Origin: Desulfovibrionaceae bacterium
GTDB taxonomy: Bacteria > Desulfobacterota > Desulfovibrionia > Desulfovibrionales > Desulfovibrionaceae
DNA length: 47,702 nt
Direction: 5' to 3'
Assembly (NCBI GenBank): GCA_022510785.1
Contig: JAFLSV010000014.1
Span: 1-47,702 of the forward strand
In this document: piece after piece, positions 1 to 7,972 of the stretch
How positions within the stretch are numbered: the first letter of the stretch is position 1
How the letters are laid out: each line of letters starts with the position of its first letter
Made by a program: the position numbers and the translations under genes
The notes under the pieces: generated by a model
Databases searched by the model: none
Seen by the model: the letters and a program-made list of their open reading frames with translations, nothing else
Told to the model about the DNA's origin: nothing

Positions 1-2
1 TG

Positions 3-101
3 GCCCGCACCACCATCAACGTGCTGGGTGACGCCACGGGCGCCCTGTTTGTGACAAAGCTTGAAAACGGAGAACTCAGGCCGGAACCCGAAGCGGCCTG
101 A
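3..101 (+). CDS. dicarboxylate/amino acid:cation symporter (DAACS family), C-terminal fragment
   Basis: Only the last 32 codons are in the window; the gene runs in from the left edge and stops with TGA at 99-101. The visible residues include RTTINVLGDATGALFV, which resembles the final helix of DAACS (GltP/DctA-type) sodium- or proton-coupled carriers, where an RTxxNVxGDA motif helps bind substrate carboxylate and cation. By family it would be an inner-membrane importer of glutamate, aspartate or C4-dicarboxylates. A racemase-family gene acting on acidic amino acids follows 77 bases later on the same strand, which fits an amino-acid substrate. The substrate is inference. Confidence 0.7.
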   Translation, partial: ARTTINVLGDATGALFVTKLENGELRPEPEAA

Positions 102-114
102 GGCGAAGGATCGG

Positions 115-145
115 GGCGGCGGGGTCTGGCGGCAGCCCCGCCGCC
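115..145 (+). terminator. GC-rich hairpin after the symporter gene
   Basis: A perfect 10-bp stem (115-124 with 136-145) encloses an 11-base loop, starting 14 bases after the symporter stop codon. No T-run follows, so it is not a classical intrinsic terminator. It could pause transcription, protect the 3' end, or sit inside a symporter-racemase transcript. Confidence 0.4.
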
Positions 146-178
146 GCTGACGCTGACGGAAAATCGTACGGAAATCAC

Positions 179-940
179 ATGGACGGACACTGCATTGGCA
201 TTGTGGGCGGACTGGGGCCCTACGCGGGGCTGGATCTGGTCAGGAAAATTTTTGACAGCACCAGGGCCGCGCATGATCAGGATCATGCCCGCGTCATGCT
301 CCATTCCTTCCCCGGTGACATCCCCGTCCGGCCGGAATTTCTGCTCGGGCTCACCGACGTGAATCCCGGCCATGCCATCGGTGAGGTCATGGCCGGCCTC
401 GCCCGCGCCGGGGCGGACATCATCGCCATGCCGTGCAACACGGCGCACAGCCCCCGCATCCTCGACGTGGCCCTGGAACGGCTCCGGGCCGAAAACGGGC
501 ACATACGCTTCATCCATATTATTGAAGCCGCGCTCAGCCAGGTCCGGCGCATCGCGCAGCCGGGCGCCCGCGTCGGCCTCATGGGCACGGTGGCCACTTT
601 GCGCACACGGCTGTACCAGGACGCCCTTGAACACGCCGGCTTCACGCCCGTCATTCTGGACGACGGCAGCTGCCAAACGGTACAGGACGCCATCAGCCAT
701 GACGAATACGGCATCAAGGCCGCGTCCAGCCCGGTGACGCCCCGGGCCCGGCACATGCTGCTGCGCGCCGTGGAACAGCTTGCCGGTATGGGCATGGATG
801 TCCTGCTGCTGGGCTGCACGGAAATTCCCCTGGCGCTGACGGAAAGCGCCTATTTCGGCATTCCGGCCGTGGACGCCACGAGGGCGCTGGCCAGGGAACT
901 TGTGCAGGCCTGCATCCCCGACCGGCTCACCCAGGAATAG
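179..940 (+). CDS. aspartate/glutamate racemase family protein
   Basis: A 253-residue protein of the Asp/Glu/hydantoin racemase superfamily, whose members invert the alpha carbon of acidic amino acids without a cofactor using two cysteines. Both are present in their usual settings: Cys86 in MPCNTAH and Cys213 in LLGCTEIPLAL. The N-terminal IGIVGGLGP matches the aspartate racemase branch, and the length is close to that family's 230-250 residues. No signal peptide is visible, so it should be cytosolic. The preceding gene ends as a DAACS carrier, suggesting uptake plus interconversion of L- and D-aspartate or glutamate. The exact substrate cannot be read from sequence; D-glutamate supply for peptidoglycan or amino-acid catabolism are both possible. 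Confidence 0.8.
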   Translation: MDGHCIGIVGGLGPYAGLDLVRKIFDSTRAAHDQDHARVMLHSFPGDIPVRPEFLLGLTDVNPGHAIGEVMAGLARAGADIIAMPCNTAHSPRILDVALERLRAENGHIRFIHIIEAALSQVRRIAQPGARVGLMGTVATLRTRLYQDALEHAGFTPVILDDGSCQTVQDAISHDEYGIKAASSPVTPRARHMLLRAVEQLAGMGMDVLLLGCTEIPLALTESAYFGIPAVDATRALARELVQACIPDRLTQE

Positions 941-1047
941 AGGGGCACGGCATGGAAGCCTCGGTGAATCCACCGTGCCGCGCCCGGCGTATACGCGCCA
1001 TCTCATTGTTTTAACGGAAAAAATCCTTTGCCGGCAGTGGATTATCC

Positions 1048-1086
1048 TTGACGGGATACATCCGCATGCCTGTCATGCCTTGACAG
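1048..1086 (+). promoter_or_regulatory. candidate promoter and small dyad upstream of the cstA-like gene
   Basis: TTGACG (1048-1053) and TGTCAT (1071-1076) are 17 bases apart, about 100 bases before the CstA-type start. A short dyad, CTGTCA-5-TGACAG (1070-1086), overlaps the -10 and could be an operator. Both matches are modest. Confidence 0.35.
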
Positions 1087-1179
1087 TGCTCAAGGCTCGT
1101 CCCATAATTCACCCAAAAAAAAGACATGTCTGGCCCATACGCCGGCATGCCCGGGAGACCGCTCAAGCAAGGAGGAAGT

Positions 1180-2619
1180 ATGCCGCGTTTCATGTATTTT
1201 CTGCTGGCCACAGCAGCGCTCATTGTGGGTTATATCTTGTATGGAACCTTTGTGGACAAAGTGTTCGGCGCGGACGCCAACCGTCCCACCCCGGCCAAAA
1301 CCAAGGCCGACGGCGTGGACTATGTGGAAATGCATCCCGCCAAACTGTGGCTCATTCAGCTTTTGAACATCGCGGGCGTGGGCCCGGTGTTCGGCCCCAT
1401 CATGGGCGCGCTGTACGGCCCCGCCGCCTTGCTCTGGATCGTGATTGGCAGCATCTTCGCCGGCGCGGTGCATGACTACCTGGCCGGAATGCTGTCCGTC
1501 CGCTACGGCGGCGCCAACGTGCCGGACATTGTGGGCTACAACCTGGGCAACATCGCCAAGCAGATCATGCGCGTGTTCGCCGTGCTGCTGCTGGTGCTGG
1601 TGGGCGTGGTGTTCGCCACCGCCCCGGCGGGCCTGCTGGCCAAGCTCACCCCGGAAAGCATGGGCTTCTGGTTCTGGCTGCCCATCATTTTCCTGTATTA
1701 CTTCCTGGCCACCATCGTGCCCATCGACAAGCTCATCGGCCGCATTTACCCGCTGTTCGGCGCCCTCTTGCTCATCATGGCCGTGGGCGTGACCATTATG
1801 CTGTTCGTCAAGGACAGCGGCTCGTTCTATCAGTGGGCCGAATGGACCAACCAGCATCCCAAGCAGCTGCCCCTGTGGCCGCTGATGTTCATCACCATCG
1901 CCTGCGGCGCGCTGTCGGGCTTCCATGCCACGCAGTCGCCCCTCATGGCGCGCTGCATGGGCAATGAAAAGCTGGGCCGCTCCGTGTTCTACGGCGCCAT
2001 GATCGCCGAAGGCTTCATCGGCCTGGTGTGGGCCACCGTGGGCATGAGCTTCTACAATTCCCCCGAAGCCCTGCAGGCCGCCGGCGTCCCCGCCAACGTG
2101 GTGTATGAATCCTCGCTGGCCCTGCTTGGCCCCATCGGCGGCGTGCTGGCCATCCTGGGCGTTATCGTGCTGCCCATCACCTCGGGTGACACCGCCTTCC
2201 GCGCCGCCCGCCTGACCATTGCCGACATGATCGGCATGGAACAGCGGCAGCCCGTCAAGCGCCTGACCCTGGCCGTGCCGCTGTTCGCCATCGGCATTGT
2301 GCTCTCGCAGATAGACTTCAACATCATCTGGCGTTACTTCGGCTGGTCCAACCAGACCCTGGCCGCCATCGCGCTGTGGGCCGGAGCGGCTTACCTGTAC
2401 CGCCGCAACCTGCTGCACTGGATTGCCACCGTGCCGGCCACCTTCATCACGGCGGCCAGCGTGACCTATATCTGCTACGAGCCCACTATGGGCTTTGGCA
2501 TTGGCATTGACACCTCGTATGTCATCGGCGTGGCCGTGGCCGTGGTGTGCCTGGCCGCCTTCCTGATCCTGGGCAGGAAGCCCGTGGAGGGCGTTCCCGC
2601 CGAATACGCGAATGCCTGA
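1180..2619 (+). CDS. cstA: CstA-family carbon starvation protein / pyruvate or peptide carrier
   Basis: A 479-residue polytopic membrane protein of the CstA family, proton-coupled carriers that in enterobacteria import pyruvate or peptides under carbon limitation. Family features include the N-terminal helix, VGPVFGPIMGALYGP, the HDYLAGMLSVRYGG segment and the SGFHATQSPLMARCMGNE loop. It is shorter than the roughly 700-residue E. coli CstA and belongs to the short form common in anaerobes. ATG 1180 is chosen because AAGGAGGA lies just upstream at good spacing; the in-frame ATG at 1126 has no such site. It stands alone between a candidate promoter and a strong terminator. Pyruvate is a central substrate of sulfate reducers, but the transported compound here is not proven. 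Confidence 0.85.
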   Translation: MPRFMYFLLATAALIVGYILYGTFVDKVFGADANRPTPAKTKADGVDYVEMHPAKLWLIQLLNIAGVGPVFGPIMGALYGPAALLWIVIGSIFAGAVHDYLAGMLSVRYGGANVPDIVGYNLGNIAKQIMRVFAVLLLVLVGVVFATAPAGLLAKLTPESMGFWFWLPIIFLYYFLATIVPIDKLIGRIYPLFGALLLIMAVGVTIMLFVKDSGSFYQWAEWTNQHPKQLPLWPLMFITIACGALSGFHATQSPLMARCMGNEKLGRSVFYGAMIAEGFIGLVWATVGMSFYNSPEALQAAGVPANVVYESSLALLGPIGGVLAILGVIVLPITSGDTAFRAARLTIADMIGMEQRQPVKRLTLAVPLFAIGIVLSQIDFNIIWRYFGWSNQTLAAIALWAGAAYLYRRNLLHWIATVPATFITAASVTYICYEPTMGFGIGIDTSYVIGVAVAVVCLAAFLILGRKPVEGVPAEYANA

Positions 2620-2665
2620 TCTCCATACCATAACCCGCCGCATCTGACACAGGCCGCGGCGGCAT

Positions 2666-2700
2666 AAAGGCCGGAAACGCTCATGCGTTTCCGGCCTTTT
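2666..2700. terminator. bidirectional intrinsic terminator between cstA and the glycosyltransferase
   Basis: A perfect 14-bp stem (2666-2679 with 2686-2699) has A residues on its left and T residues on its right. It lies between convergent genes, 46 bases after the cstA stop and about 60 bases beyond the leftward glycosyltransferase stop, so it can end transcription from both sides. Confidence 0.85.
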
Positions 2701-2759
2701 CCATTCAGGCTGCGGCCCCAGCACTGCCGTGAGTTGCTGCCGCCAGTCCCAAAGCGGCC

Positions 2760-3821
2760 TCAGCATTCCCGCATAACATCCTCATACAGATTTTGCAGGG
2801 CAAGGCAGCGGGCTTCCAACGTATAGCGGGACGACAGTTCCCGGCTGCGCGCCGCCCACACGGCCCGCCGGCCGGAGTCGGCACACATGAAATCCAGAGC
2901 CCTGCTCAGTTCCTCCGTCCGCCCCGCACGCACCAGCAACCCGTTGCCGTCCACAATGTCCGGGCAACCTCCCACATCGGTGCTGATCACGGGCAAACCC
3001 ATACGCACGGCCTCCAGCAGCGCATTGGGCGCGGAATCCATACCCTGGGACGGGAAGACAAAGGCATCACAAACCTGAAGCAAATCGCTGACGTGATCAT
3101 AATATCCCACCACACGCACCCTGTCTTCCACATGCAGTCGCCGGATAAGAGGCTGCCAGAGTCCAGGTGTGACGCCGATCAGAAGCAGCACAGCGCTGCG
3201 GGCCGCGCCCTGAACCTCTGCGAAGGCACGAATCAGCGCTTCTGTGCCCTTGACCGGATTGTCGTTGCCGATGTTGCCCAGCACCAGCTCCGCGGTGTCC
3301 AGTTTCCATTCGGCCCGCACCAGCGCCGCATCGCGCCGGGGTCTCACTCTCTCATCCGGCACGCCGTTGGCCAGCACCCGGATTTTGGAGGCAGGGCAGT
3401 GCCAGCTTAAGGAGCGTGCACAGGCCCACGAGTTGGCCACAACACGCCGCAACCCCGGCGACCAGTACGGCAGGGGATTTTTCGGCCGGGTGATAATACC
3501 CCGATGGGCCACACACACCACGCCACGCCGCCGCCAGATCATCCCCCACAGAGCGGCCAGCTTGAGCGCACGATTATGAAAGGCATGGATCAGGGCCGGC
3601 CCGTCACCAATCAATGATTCCAGTGTGTCACGCCACTGAATCCACTTTGCGGGCAGACGCACCCACCAGGCAGGAATCTCCGGCCTCAGCCAGAGTTCGG
3701 AATCGGCGGGCAGACACAGCCATGCCTCATGCCCAAGATCGCGCAGCCCTGCCGTCTGATACAAAGCCTGATGGACACCACCGCTGAATATGGAAGAGGA
3801 AGTCAAAGTAACAATGCGCAT
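2760..3821 (-). CDS. glycosyltransferase family 4-like protein (GT-B fold)
   Basis: A 353-residue glycosyltransferase of the GT4 type, transferring a sugar from a nucleotide-sugar donor, usually in surface polysaccharide or glycoprotein assembly. The N-terminal half has SGGVHQALYQTAGLRDLGHE and HAFHNRALKLAALWG. The C-terminal donor domain has GNIGNDNPVKGTEALIRAF, a VCDAFVFPSQGMDSAPNALLEA segment (the E-x7-E-type region) and GLPVISTDVGGCPDIV. No signal peptide or membrane helix is clear. The start sits only 33 bases from the 24-bp inverted repeat at 3855-4039 and has no convincing Shine-Dalgarno. The promoter-like sequence inside that element points away from the gene, so it may be off in the orientation sequenced, or read only through from polA. 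Confidence 0.85.
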   Translation of the reverse strand: MRIVTLTSSSIFSGGVHQALYQTAGLRDLGHEAWLCLPADSELWLRPEIPAWWVRLPAKWIQWRDTLESLIGDGPALIHAFHNRALKLAALWGMIWRRRGVVCVAHRGIITRPKNPLPYWSPGLRRVVANSWACARSLSWHCPASKIRVLANGVPDERVRPRRDAALVRAEWKLDTAELVLGNIGNDNPVKGTEALIRAFAEVQGAARSAVLLLIGVTPGLWQPLIRRLHVEDRVRVVGYYDHVSDLLQVCDAFVFPSQGMDSAPNALLEAVRMGLPVISTDVGGCPDIVDGNGLLVRAGRTEELSRALDFMCADSGRRAVWAARSRELSSRYTLEARCLALQNLYEDVMREC

Positions 3822-3854
3822 GGAGCGGGAATCAAGAACAGAAACATAATAATA

Positions 3855-4039
3855 TCATTGACAGGTACACCGTCGATGCGAAGATTTTGAAAAAGCCAAA
3901 GTATATGCTAATATATTGAAAATACAAACTAATTACAGAAAGATTTTTTGGATAAAATTTTTTCCGATAAAAGCTTGACCAATATATCCACCCGGGAGTA
4001 TTGATTTTACCCGTTCATCGACGGTGTACCTGTCAATGA
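3855..4039. repeat. perfect 24-bp inverted repeat flanking a 137-bp AT-rich segment (candidate invertible promoter)
   Basis: Bases 3855-3878 are the exact reverse complement of 4016-4039. The 137 bases between (3879-4015) are strikingly AT-rich compared with the surrounding high-GC genes. No direct target duplication flanks the repeats, which argues against a transposon end. The layout (long perfect repeats, promoter-sized AT-rich core, position directly in front of a glycosyltransferase) is that of DNA-invertase-controlled phase switches known for surface glycan loci in gut bacteria. No recombinase is encoded in the window, so one would have to act from elsewhere. A 7-bp dyad (3992-3998 with 4042-4048) additionally straddles the right repeat. 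Inversion itself is inference. Confidence 0.7.
3887..3914 (+). promoter_or_regulatory. rightward sigma70-like promoter inside the inverted-repeat element
   Basis: TTGAAA (3887-3892), a 16-base spacer and TAATAT (3909-3914), preceded by TGC as an extended -10. As sequenced it points right, into the 3' end of the oppositely oriented polA gene. After inversion it would point left, at the glycosyltransferase start. A weaker leftward match (TTGTAT, 16 bases, TATACT; -10 at 3905-3900) overlaps it, so direction is not absolute. Confidence 0.5.
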
Positions 4040-4097
4040 GTCTCCCGGAGGCGTCCCCTTCCGGCAAATTCATGGGTGAAATAAATACTGCCAAACC

Positions 4098-6770
4098 CTA
4101 GTGGGCAATGCCCCAGTCCGGGCCATAGCCCCAGTCCACGGCCAGAGGCACCGACAGCTCCGTGCCGCCCACCCGGCGCATGGTCATCAGCTCGGCGACC
4201 CGGCGGCCCACGGCCCCGGCATGGGCCTCGGGGGCTTCCAGCACCAGTTCGTCATGCACCTGAAGGATCAGCCGGGCAGACAGGCCGCGCAATTCCTCAT
4301 CGCCGTGCACCGCCAGCATGGCCAGCTTGATAATGTCCGCCGCGCTGCCCTGAATCAGGGTATTGACAGCCTGCCGCTCGGCCTGGGCGCGGGATGCCGC
4401 GCTCTGGGAGCGCATGTCGGGCAGGGGCCGGCGCCGTCCGGCCAGAGTGGTGACATAGCCCCGCTCACGGGCCTGTTGCTCCACGTCGTCATAAAATTCC
4501 TTAATATGGGAAAAATGCGCGAAATAGCGCTCCATGAAGGCCCTGGCTTCGGCCAGGGCCATGCCCAGCTCCTGGGCCAGCTTGCGTTCGCCCATGCCAT
4601 AGATGAGCCCGAAATTGATGGTCTTGGCCCCGCGGCGCTGATCGGGCGTGACGGCGGACGCATCGATGCCGTTGAGCAGGGCGGCGGTGCGGGTATGAAT
4701 ATCCTCTCCTTCCCGGAAGCCGGCCAGCAGGGTGGCATCCTGCGAGTAATGGGCCAGCACCCGCAATTCCACCTGGGAATAGTCCGCCGCCACCAGCACC
4801 TTGCCGGGCGCGGCGATAAAGCAGCTTCGCATGCGCCGCCCCAGATCGCCGCGCACCGGAATATTCTGAAGGTTGGGGTTGCTGGACGACAAACGGCCCG
4901 TGGCCGTGGCAAGCTGGTTGAAGGTGCTGCGGATGCGGCCGTCCGCGCCGGTCAGGCGCGGCAGGGGTTCCAGATAGGTGGATCGCAGTTTCTCCAGCTT
5001 GCGGAATTCCAGCAGGGTATCCACCACGGGATGATGGCCGGACAGTTTTTCCAGCACATCCTGCGAGGTGGAAGCCTGCCCCCCCCTGGTGGCCCTGGCC
5101 GCGGGCAGGCCCAGGCGCTTGAACAGCACCTCGCCTATCTGCTGGGCCGAACGGATGTTGAACTCGCCCCCCGCCTCCTCATAAATGCGGGCGCTGAGCT
5201 GATCCAGGCTGGCCTGCACCTCGTCCAGAAAAGCGTGCAGGGCGCGCACGTCCACGCCCACGCCCGCCCGCTCCATATGGGCCAGGACGGGGATAAGCGG
5301 CAGTTCCATCCGCTTCATGAGCGGAAGCAGCCCGGCCCGCTCAAGGCGGGTGAGAAGATCCGCATGCAGAGACAGGGCCAGCGCGGCGGGCCGCTCCTGG
5401 GGCAGGCCGCTGTGCTCCGCATGAAGGGCGGACAGCCGGGGCCAGCCGTAATCCCGCTCTTCCGGGGCCAGCAGGTAGGCGGCCAGCCCCAGATCAAACC
5501 ACAGATCCGGGGACACGGTTTCCCAGACTTCATCCTCACGCATCAGGCGCTTGACATCCGGCGCCACCACGGTGGAGGCGCTGGCGGCCCAGGCGGCCAG
5601 AGCGTCCGCCGGCCCCAGGTATCGCCACTCGTCCGCCTTGCCGCTGTCACCGGCACCATCGGCGGCGGCCACGGCCACCGAAAAACCCGCCTGCCCGGCC
5701 GCCTCGCGCGGCGCGTCCGGGGGCGGCGTCAGGGCCAGCGTTCTGCCCGCGCAGGGCGGCAAATCCGCCGTGTCGCGGGTTTTGGGCGTTTCGGGCGCGG
5801 GCGCGGCGCAGCCCAGCAGGGACAATTGCGCCGGCGCAAGCGAGCCGGCATCAGCCGGGCCGCCTTCGGCCCTCACCACCCCGCGCCGGATAAGTTCGGA
5901 AAGCTCGCGGTGGAGCGAGCCCATTTCAAATTCCCGGAACAGGGTCAGGGCCGCGCGACCCGGCAGGGGCCGGACGCGCAAATCATCCGGCGTCAGGCCG
6001 GCGCAGCGCCCAAGGTCAAGGGTGGTCAGGCGACGGTACAGAAACATGGCGTCCAGATTGCCGTCCAGCTTTTTGCGAACCGCGGCGGGAGCCTGATCAC
6101 AGCGATCGCGCAGGTCTTCCAGATTGGCAAAATCACGGAACAGGGCTTCGGCCGTTTTGGGGCCTATGCCCCGCACCCCGGGCACGTTGTCGCTGCTGTC
6201 CCCCACCAGAGCCTGAACGTCGGGCCATTGCCCGGGCGTCAGGCCGGTCTCTTCCTGAAAGCCGCGGAGGGTGACGAGCTTTTCGTCCCGCGCGGAAGGA
6301 TCCCACAAGACCACGTTGTCCGCCAGGCACTGGCGCAAATCCTTGTCCATGCCGATGATCACCACGGGCCGTTCCGCGCGGAAGCGATGGGCCAGACTGG
6401 CGATGCAGTCGTCGGCCTCGCAGCCGTCAGCAACTTCCACATGCAGCCCCAGGGCCGCCGCCATGCGCCTGACCGGCTCCACCTGACTTGTCAGAGCGTC
6501 GGGAGCGGGCGGACGGTTGGCCTTGTAGGCGGGAAATATCTCGTGCCGAAAATGCGTGCCCCGCCCGTCCAGAAGAAACGCAAAAAGGGTGGGCATTTCC
6601 TCCTTCAGCAGCTTGAGCAGCACCCGGCCCACGCTGTAGATGGCGCCGGTGGGCACTCCGTCCGAACGACTCATGGCGGCGTTGGCAAAAAAGCCCCGGT
6701 ACAGGAAGGCCGTGCCATCCATGAGATATAAAGGTTCCTTTGTGAAACCAAGGCGCTGCTTGAGTGACAT
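4098..6770 (-). CDS. polA: DNA polymerase I
   Basis: An 890-residue family A DNA polymerase for gap filling, RNA primer removal and repair. The N-terminal third is the 5'-3' nuclease domain (YLMDGTAFLYRGFFA, the GIGPKTAEALF helix-hairpin-helix). The C-terminal half has motif A (ADYSQVELR, near 660), motif B (RRGAKTINFGLIYG, near 718) and motif C (QVHDELVLE, near 839). The middle domain lacks the DxE and other acidic residues of an active 3'-5' proofreading exonuclease, so it probably has no editing function. ATG 6770 is preferred over an upstream in-frame start because GGGGGAG lies just before it. A run of eight G on the coding strand (5079-5086) falls in the polymerase region. Confidence 0.95.
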   Translation of the reverse strand: MSLKQRLGFTKEPLYLMDGTAFLYRGFFANAAMSRSDGVPTGAIYSVGRVLLKLLKEEMPTLFAFLLDGRGTHFRHEIFPAYKANRPPAPDALTSQVEPVRRMAAALGLHVEVADGCEADDCIASLAHRFRAERPVVIIGMDKDLRQCLADNVVLWDPSARDEKLVTLRGFQEETGLTPGQWPDVQALVGDSSDNVPGVRGIGPKTAEALFRDFANLEDLRDRCDQAPAAVRKKLDGNLDAMFLYRRLTTLDLGRCAGLTPDDLRVRPLPGRAALTLFREFEMGSLHRELSELIRRGVVRAEGGPADAGSLAPAQLSLLGCAAPAPETPKTRDTADLPPCAGRTLALTPPPDAPREAAGQAGFSVAVAAADGAGDSGKADEWRYLGPADALAAWAASASTVVAPDVKRLMREDEVWETVSPDLWFDLGLAAYLLAPEERDYGWPRLSALHAEHSGLPQERPAALALSLHADLLTRLERAGLLPLMKRMELPLIPVLAHMERAGVGVDVRALHAFLDEVQASLDQLSARIYEEAGGEFNIRSAQQIGEVLFKRLGLPAARATRGGQASTSQDVLEKLSGHHPVVDTLLEFRKLEKLRSTYLEPLPRLTGADGRIRSTFNQLATATGRLSSSNPNLQNIPVRGDLGRRMRSCFIAAPGKVLVAADYSQVELRVLAHYSQDATLLAGFREGEDIHTRTAALLNGIDASAVTPDQRRGAKTINFGLIYGMGERKLAQELGMALAEARAFMERYFAHFSHIKEFYDDVEQQARERGYVTTLAGRRRPLPDMRSQSAASRAQAERQAVNTLIQGSAADIIKLAMLAVHGDEELRGLSARLILQVHDELVLEAPEAHAGAVGRRVAELMTMRRVGGTELSVPLAVDWGYGPDWGIAH

Positions 6771-7160
6771 GTGCTCCCCCCTGCCCGGTACAACGTGACA
6801 TGCCATGGTAGCCCTTTTCCCCCGCAAGGGCAAAGCCCGCCCGCGTCAGCGCCTGGCGCGGGCGGGCGCGACAGTTCCGGCCGCAAAAACGCGGGGCGGA
6901 AAAATTTGCCTGTTCCCGTGCGCTGACAGCGCCCGGCCCGCCTGGCAGGCTCCTTGCATTGTCAACAGACTGACAGCTGCCGGGTTAAAATTGCCGCACG
7001 AACGGAATTTTTTGCCGACATGCATCAATAACCATCTAAAATATCAAGTAAAAATATATATGGCACACAAGATGCATATTGCAAGGCAACATGACCGGGT
7101 GGACGCGCTTCGCGTTCCATCCCTGTCAGCGCCACAACTTTTACGCATGGAGGGGATTCC
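6771..7160. other. intergenic region between divergent polA and the TPR gene
   Basis: These 390 bases must hold promoters in both directions. The polA side is GC-rich and contains a perfect 11-bp hairpin (6836-6846 with 6858-6868) about 70 bases upstream of the polA start, in what would be its leader. The TPR side (about 6990-7080) is AT-rich. I could not fix a convincing -35/-10 pair for either gene, and I see no open reading frame or structured RNA that I recognise. Confidence 0.5.
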
Positions 7161-7721
7161 ATGAGCAGTCATCTGGATTACGAAATCAACAAGGAACTGG
7201 GCGAATGTTACCTGTTCATGGGTGAGCTGGACAAGGCCGAGGATTATTACATCAAGGCCTCCGCCAGCAGCGGGGAACAGGCTGATCCCTACATGGGGCT
7301 GGCCACCATCGCCATGCAGCGCGGCGACATGGCCGGCGCGCTGACCCACTACAGCAAGGCCGCCACCATTCAGGAAAGCGACAAGGCCCTGGCCGGCCTG
7401 GGTCTGGTTCACATGAATCAGGGCGAACATGCTCAGGCCTTTGATCTGTTCAGTCGCGCCCTGGCCCTCAACCCGGCCAACGCCGTGGCCCTGGGCTGCA
7501 TCGTGCGCGAAGGCTATGAACAGCAGCGGGTGGAGGAAATTATTCCCCTCCTGCGCAGCAGCCTGGACGCCACCCATGACAGCAACACCCGGATTACGCT
7601 GGCAGGATGCCTGCTCTTTGTGGGCGAAACCGAGGAGGCCCGCCGCCACCTGAGTGAAATCCTCGACGCCGACCCCGGCAATGCCAACGCGCGCGAACTG
7701 TATGATCACATCGCCGCCTGA
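7161..7721 (+). CDS. tetratricopeptide-repeat protein
   Basis: A 186-residue soluble protein made almost entirely of helical TPR-type repeats. These can be seen at NKELGECYLFMGELDKAEDY, GLATIAMQRGDMAGALTHYS, GLVHMNQGEHAQAFDLFSRA and TLAGCLLFVGETEEARRHL. TPR arrays are protein-docking scaffolds, so no enzymatic role is implied. There is no signal peptide, transmembrane segment or extra domain. GGAGGGG lies at good spacing before ATG 7161. The gene is a single-gene unit, divergent from polA and convergent with tyrA, so its context gives no clue to the partner. Confidence 0.85.
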   Translation: MSSHLDYEINKELGECYLFMGELDKAEDYYIKASASSGEQADPYMGLATIAMQRGDMAGALTHYSKAATIQESDKALAGLGLVHMNQGEHAQAFDLFSRALALNPANAVALGCIVREGYEQQRVEEIIPLLRSSLDATHDSNTRITLAGCLLFVGETEEARRHLSEILDADPGNANARELYDHIAA

Positions 7722-7732
7722 CACCGACACTG

Positions 7733-7789
7733 TTTGACAAGCCGCGCGGGCACACGCGCGTGTGCCCGGTCAAAACCCCCTGTTTGACC
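7733..7789. repeat. stacked hairpins, including a perfect 20-bp palindrome, after the TPR gene
   Basis: A perfect 20-bp palindrome (7748-7767) is followed by GGTCAAA (7768-7774), which can pair with TTTGACC at 7783-7789; the first six of those pairs can instead form with TTTGAC at 7733-7738. The two pairings exclude each other. The stretch lies between convergent genes and has no T-run, so it may be a factor-assisted terminator or mRNA 3' end structure. Confidence 0.5.
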
Positions 7790-7819
7790 AAAGCGGCATC
7801 TCCATACTCCCCTCCCCAT

Positions 7820-7860
7820 GATTTTCCGGCTCCGCAGTTGGCGCTCGGAGCCGGAAAATC
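7820..7860. repeat. 15-bp perfect inverted repeat, probable 3' end structure for tyrA
   Basis: Bases 7820-7834 pair exactly with 7846-7860 around an 11-base loop. It sits 112 bases beyond the leftward tyrA stop. There is no T-run on either side, so it is only a candidate terminator. Confidence 0.45.
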
Positions 7861-7972
7861 CCTTTCACCGCATGAGGAAGAGTTTTCCTCCAGCCCAGTC
7901 GTGCCAGAACATAACCGGGGTGAGCATCAAGGCGGCCGCCCGGTGGCCGCACCTGGCACGGCCGGGCTCTTT

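Noticed and set aside
1090..2766. Long open frame opposite the cstA gene
   Set aside because: It is a high-GC shadow frame rich in His/Gly/Gln with no domain, and the plus strand has clear CstA motifs and a Shine-Dalgarno.
3855..4039. Transposon or MITE with terminal inverted repeats
   Set aside because: There is no direct target duplication outside the repeats and no transposase remnant. Not fully excluded, but site-specific inversion fits the promoter content better.
4101..6731. 876-codon open frame opposite polA
   Set aside because: It lacks any recognisable motif; polA on the other strand has all three polymerase motifs.
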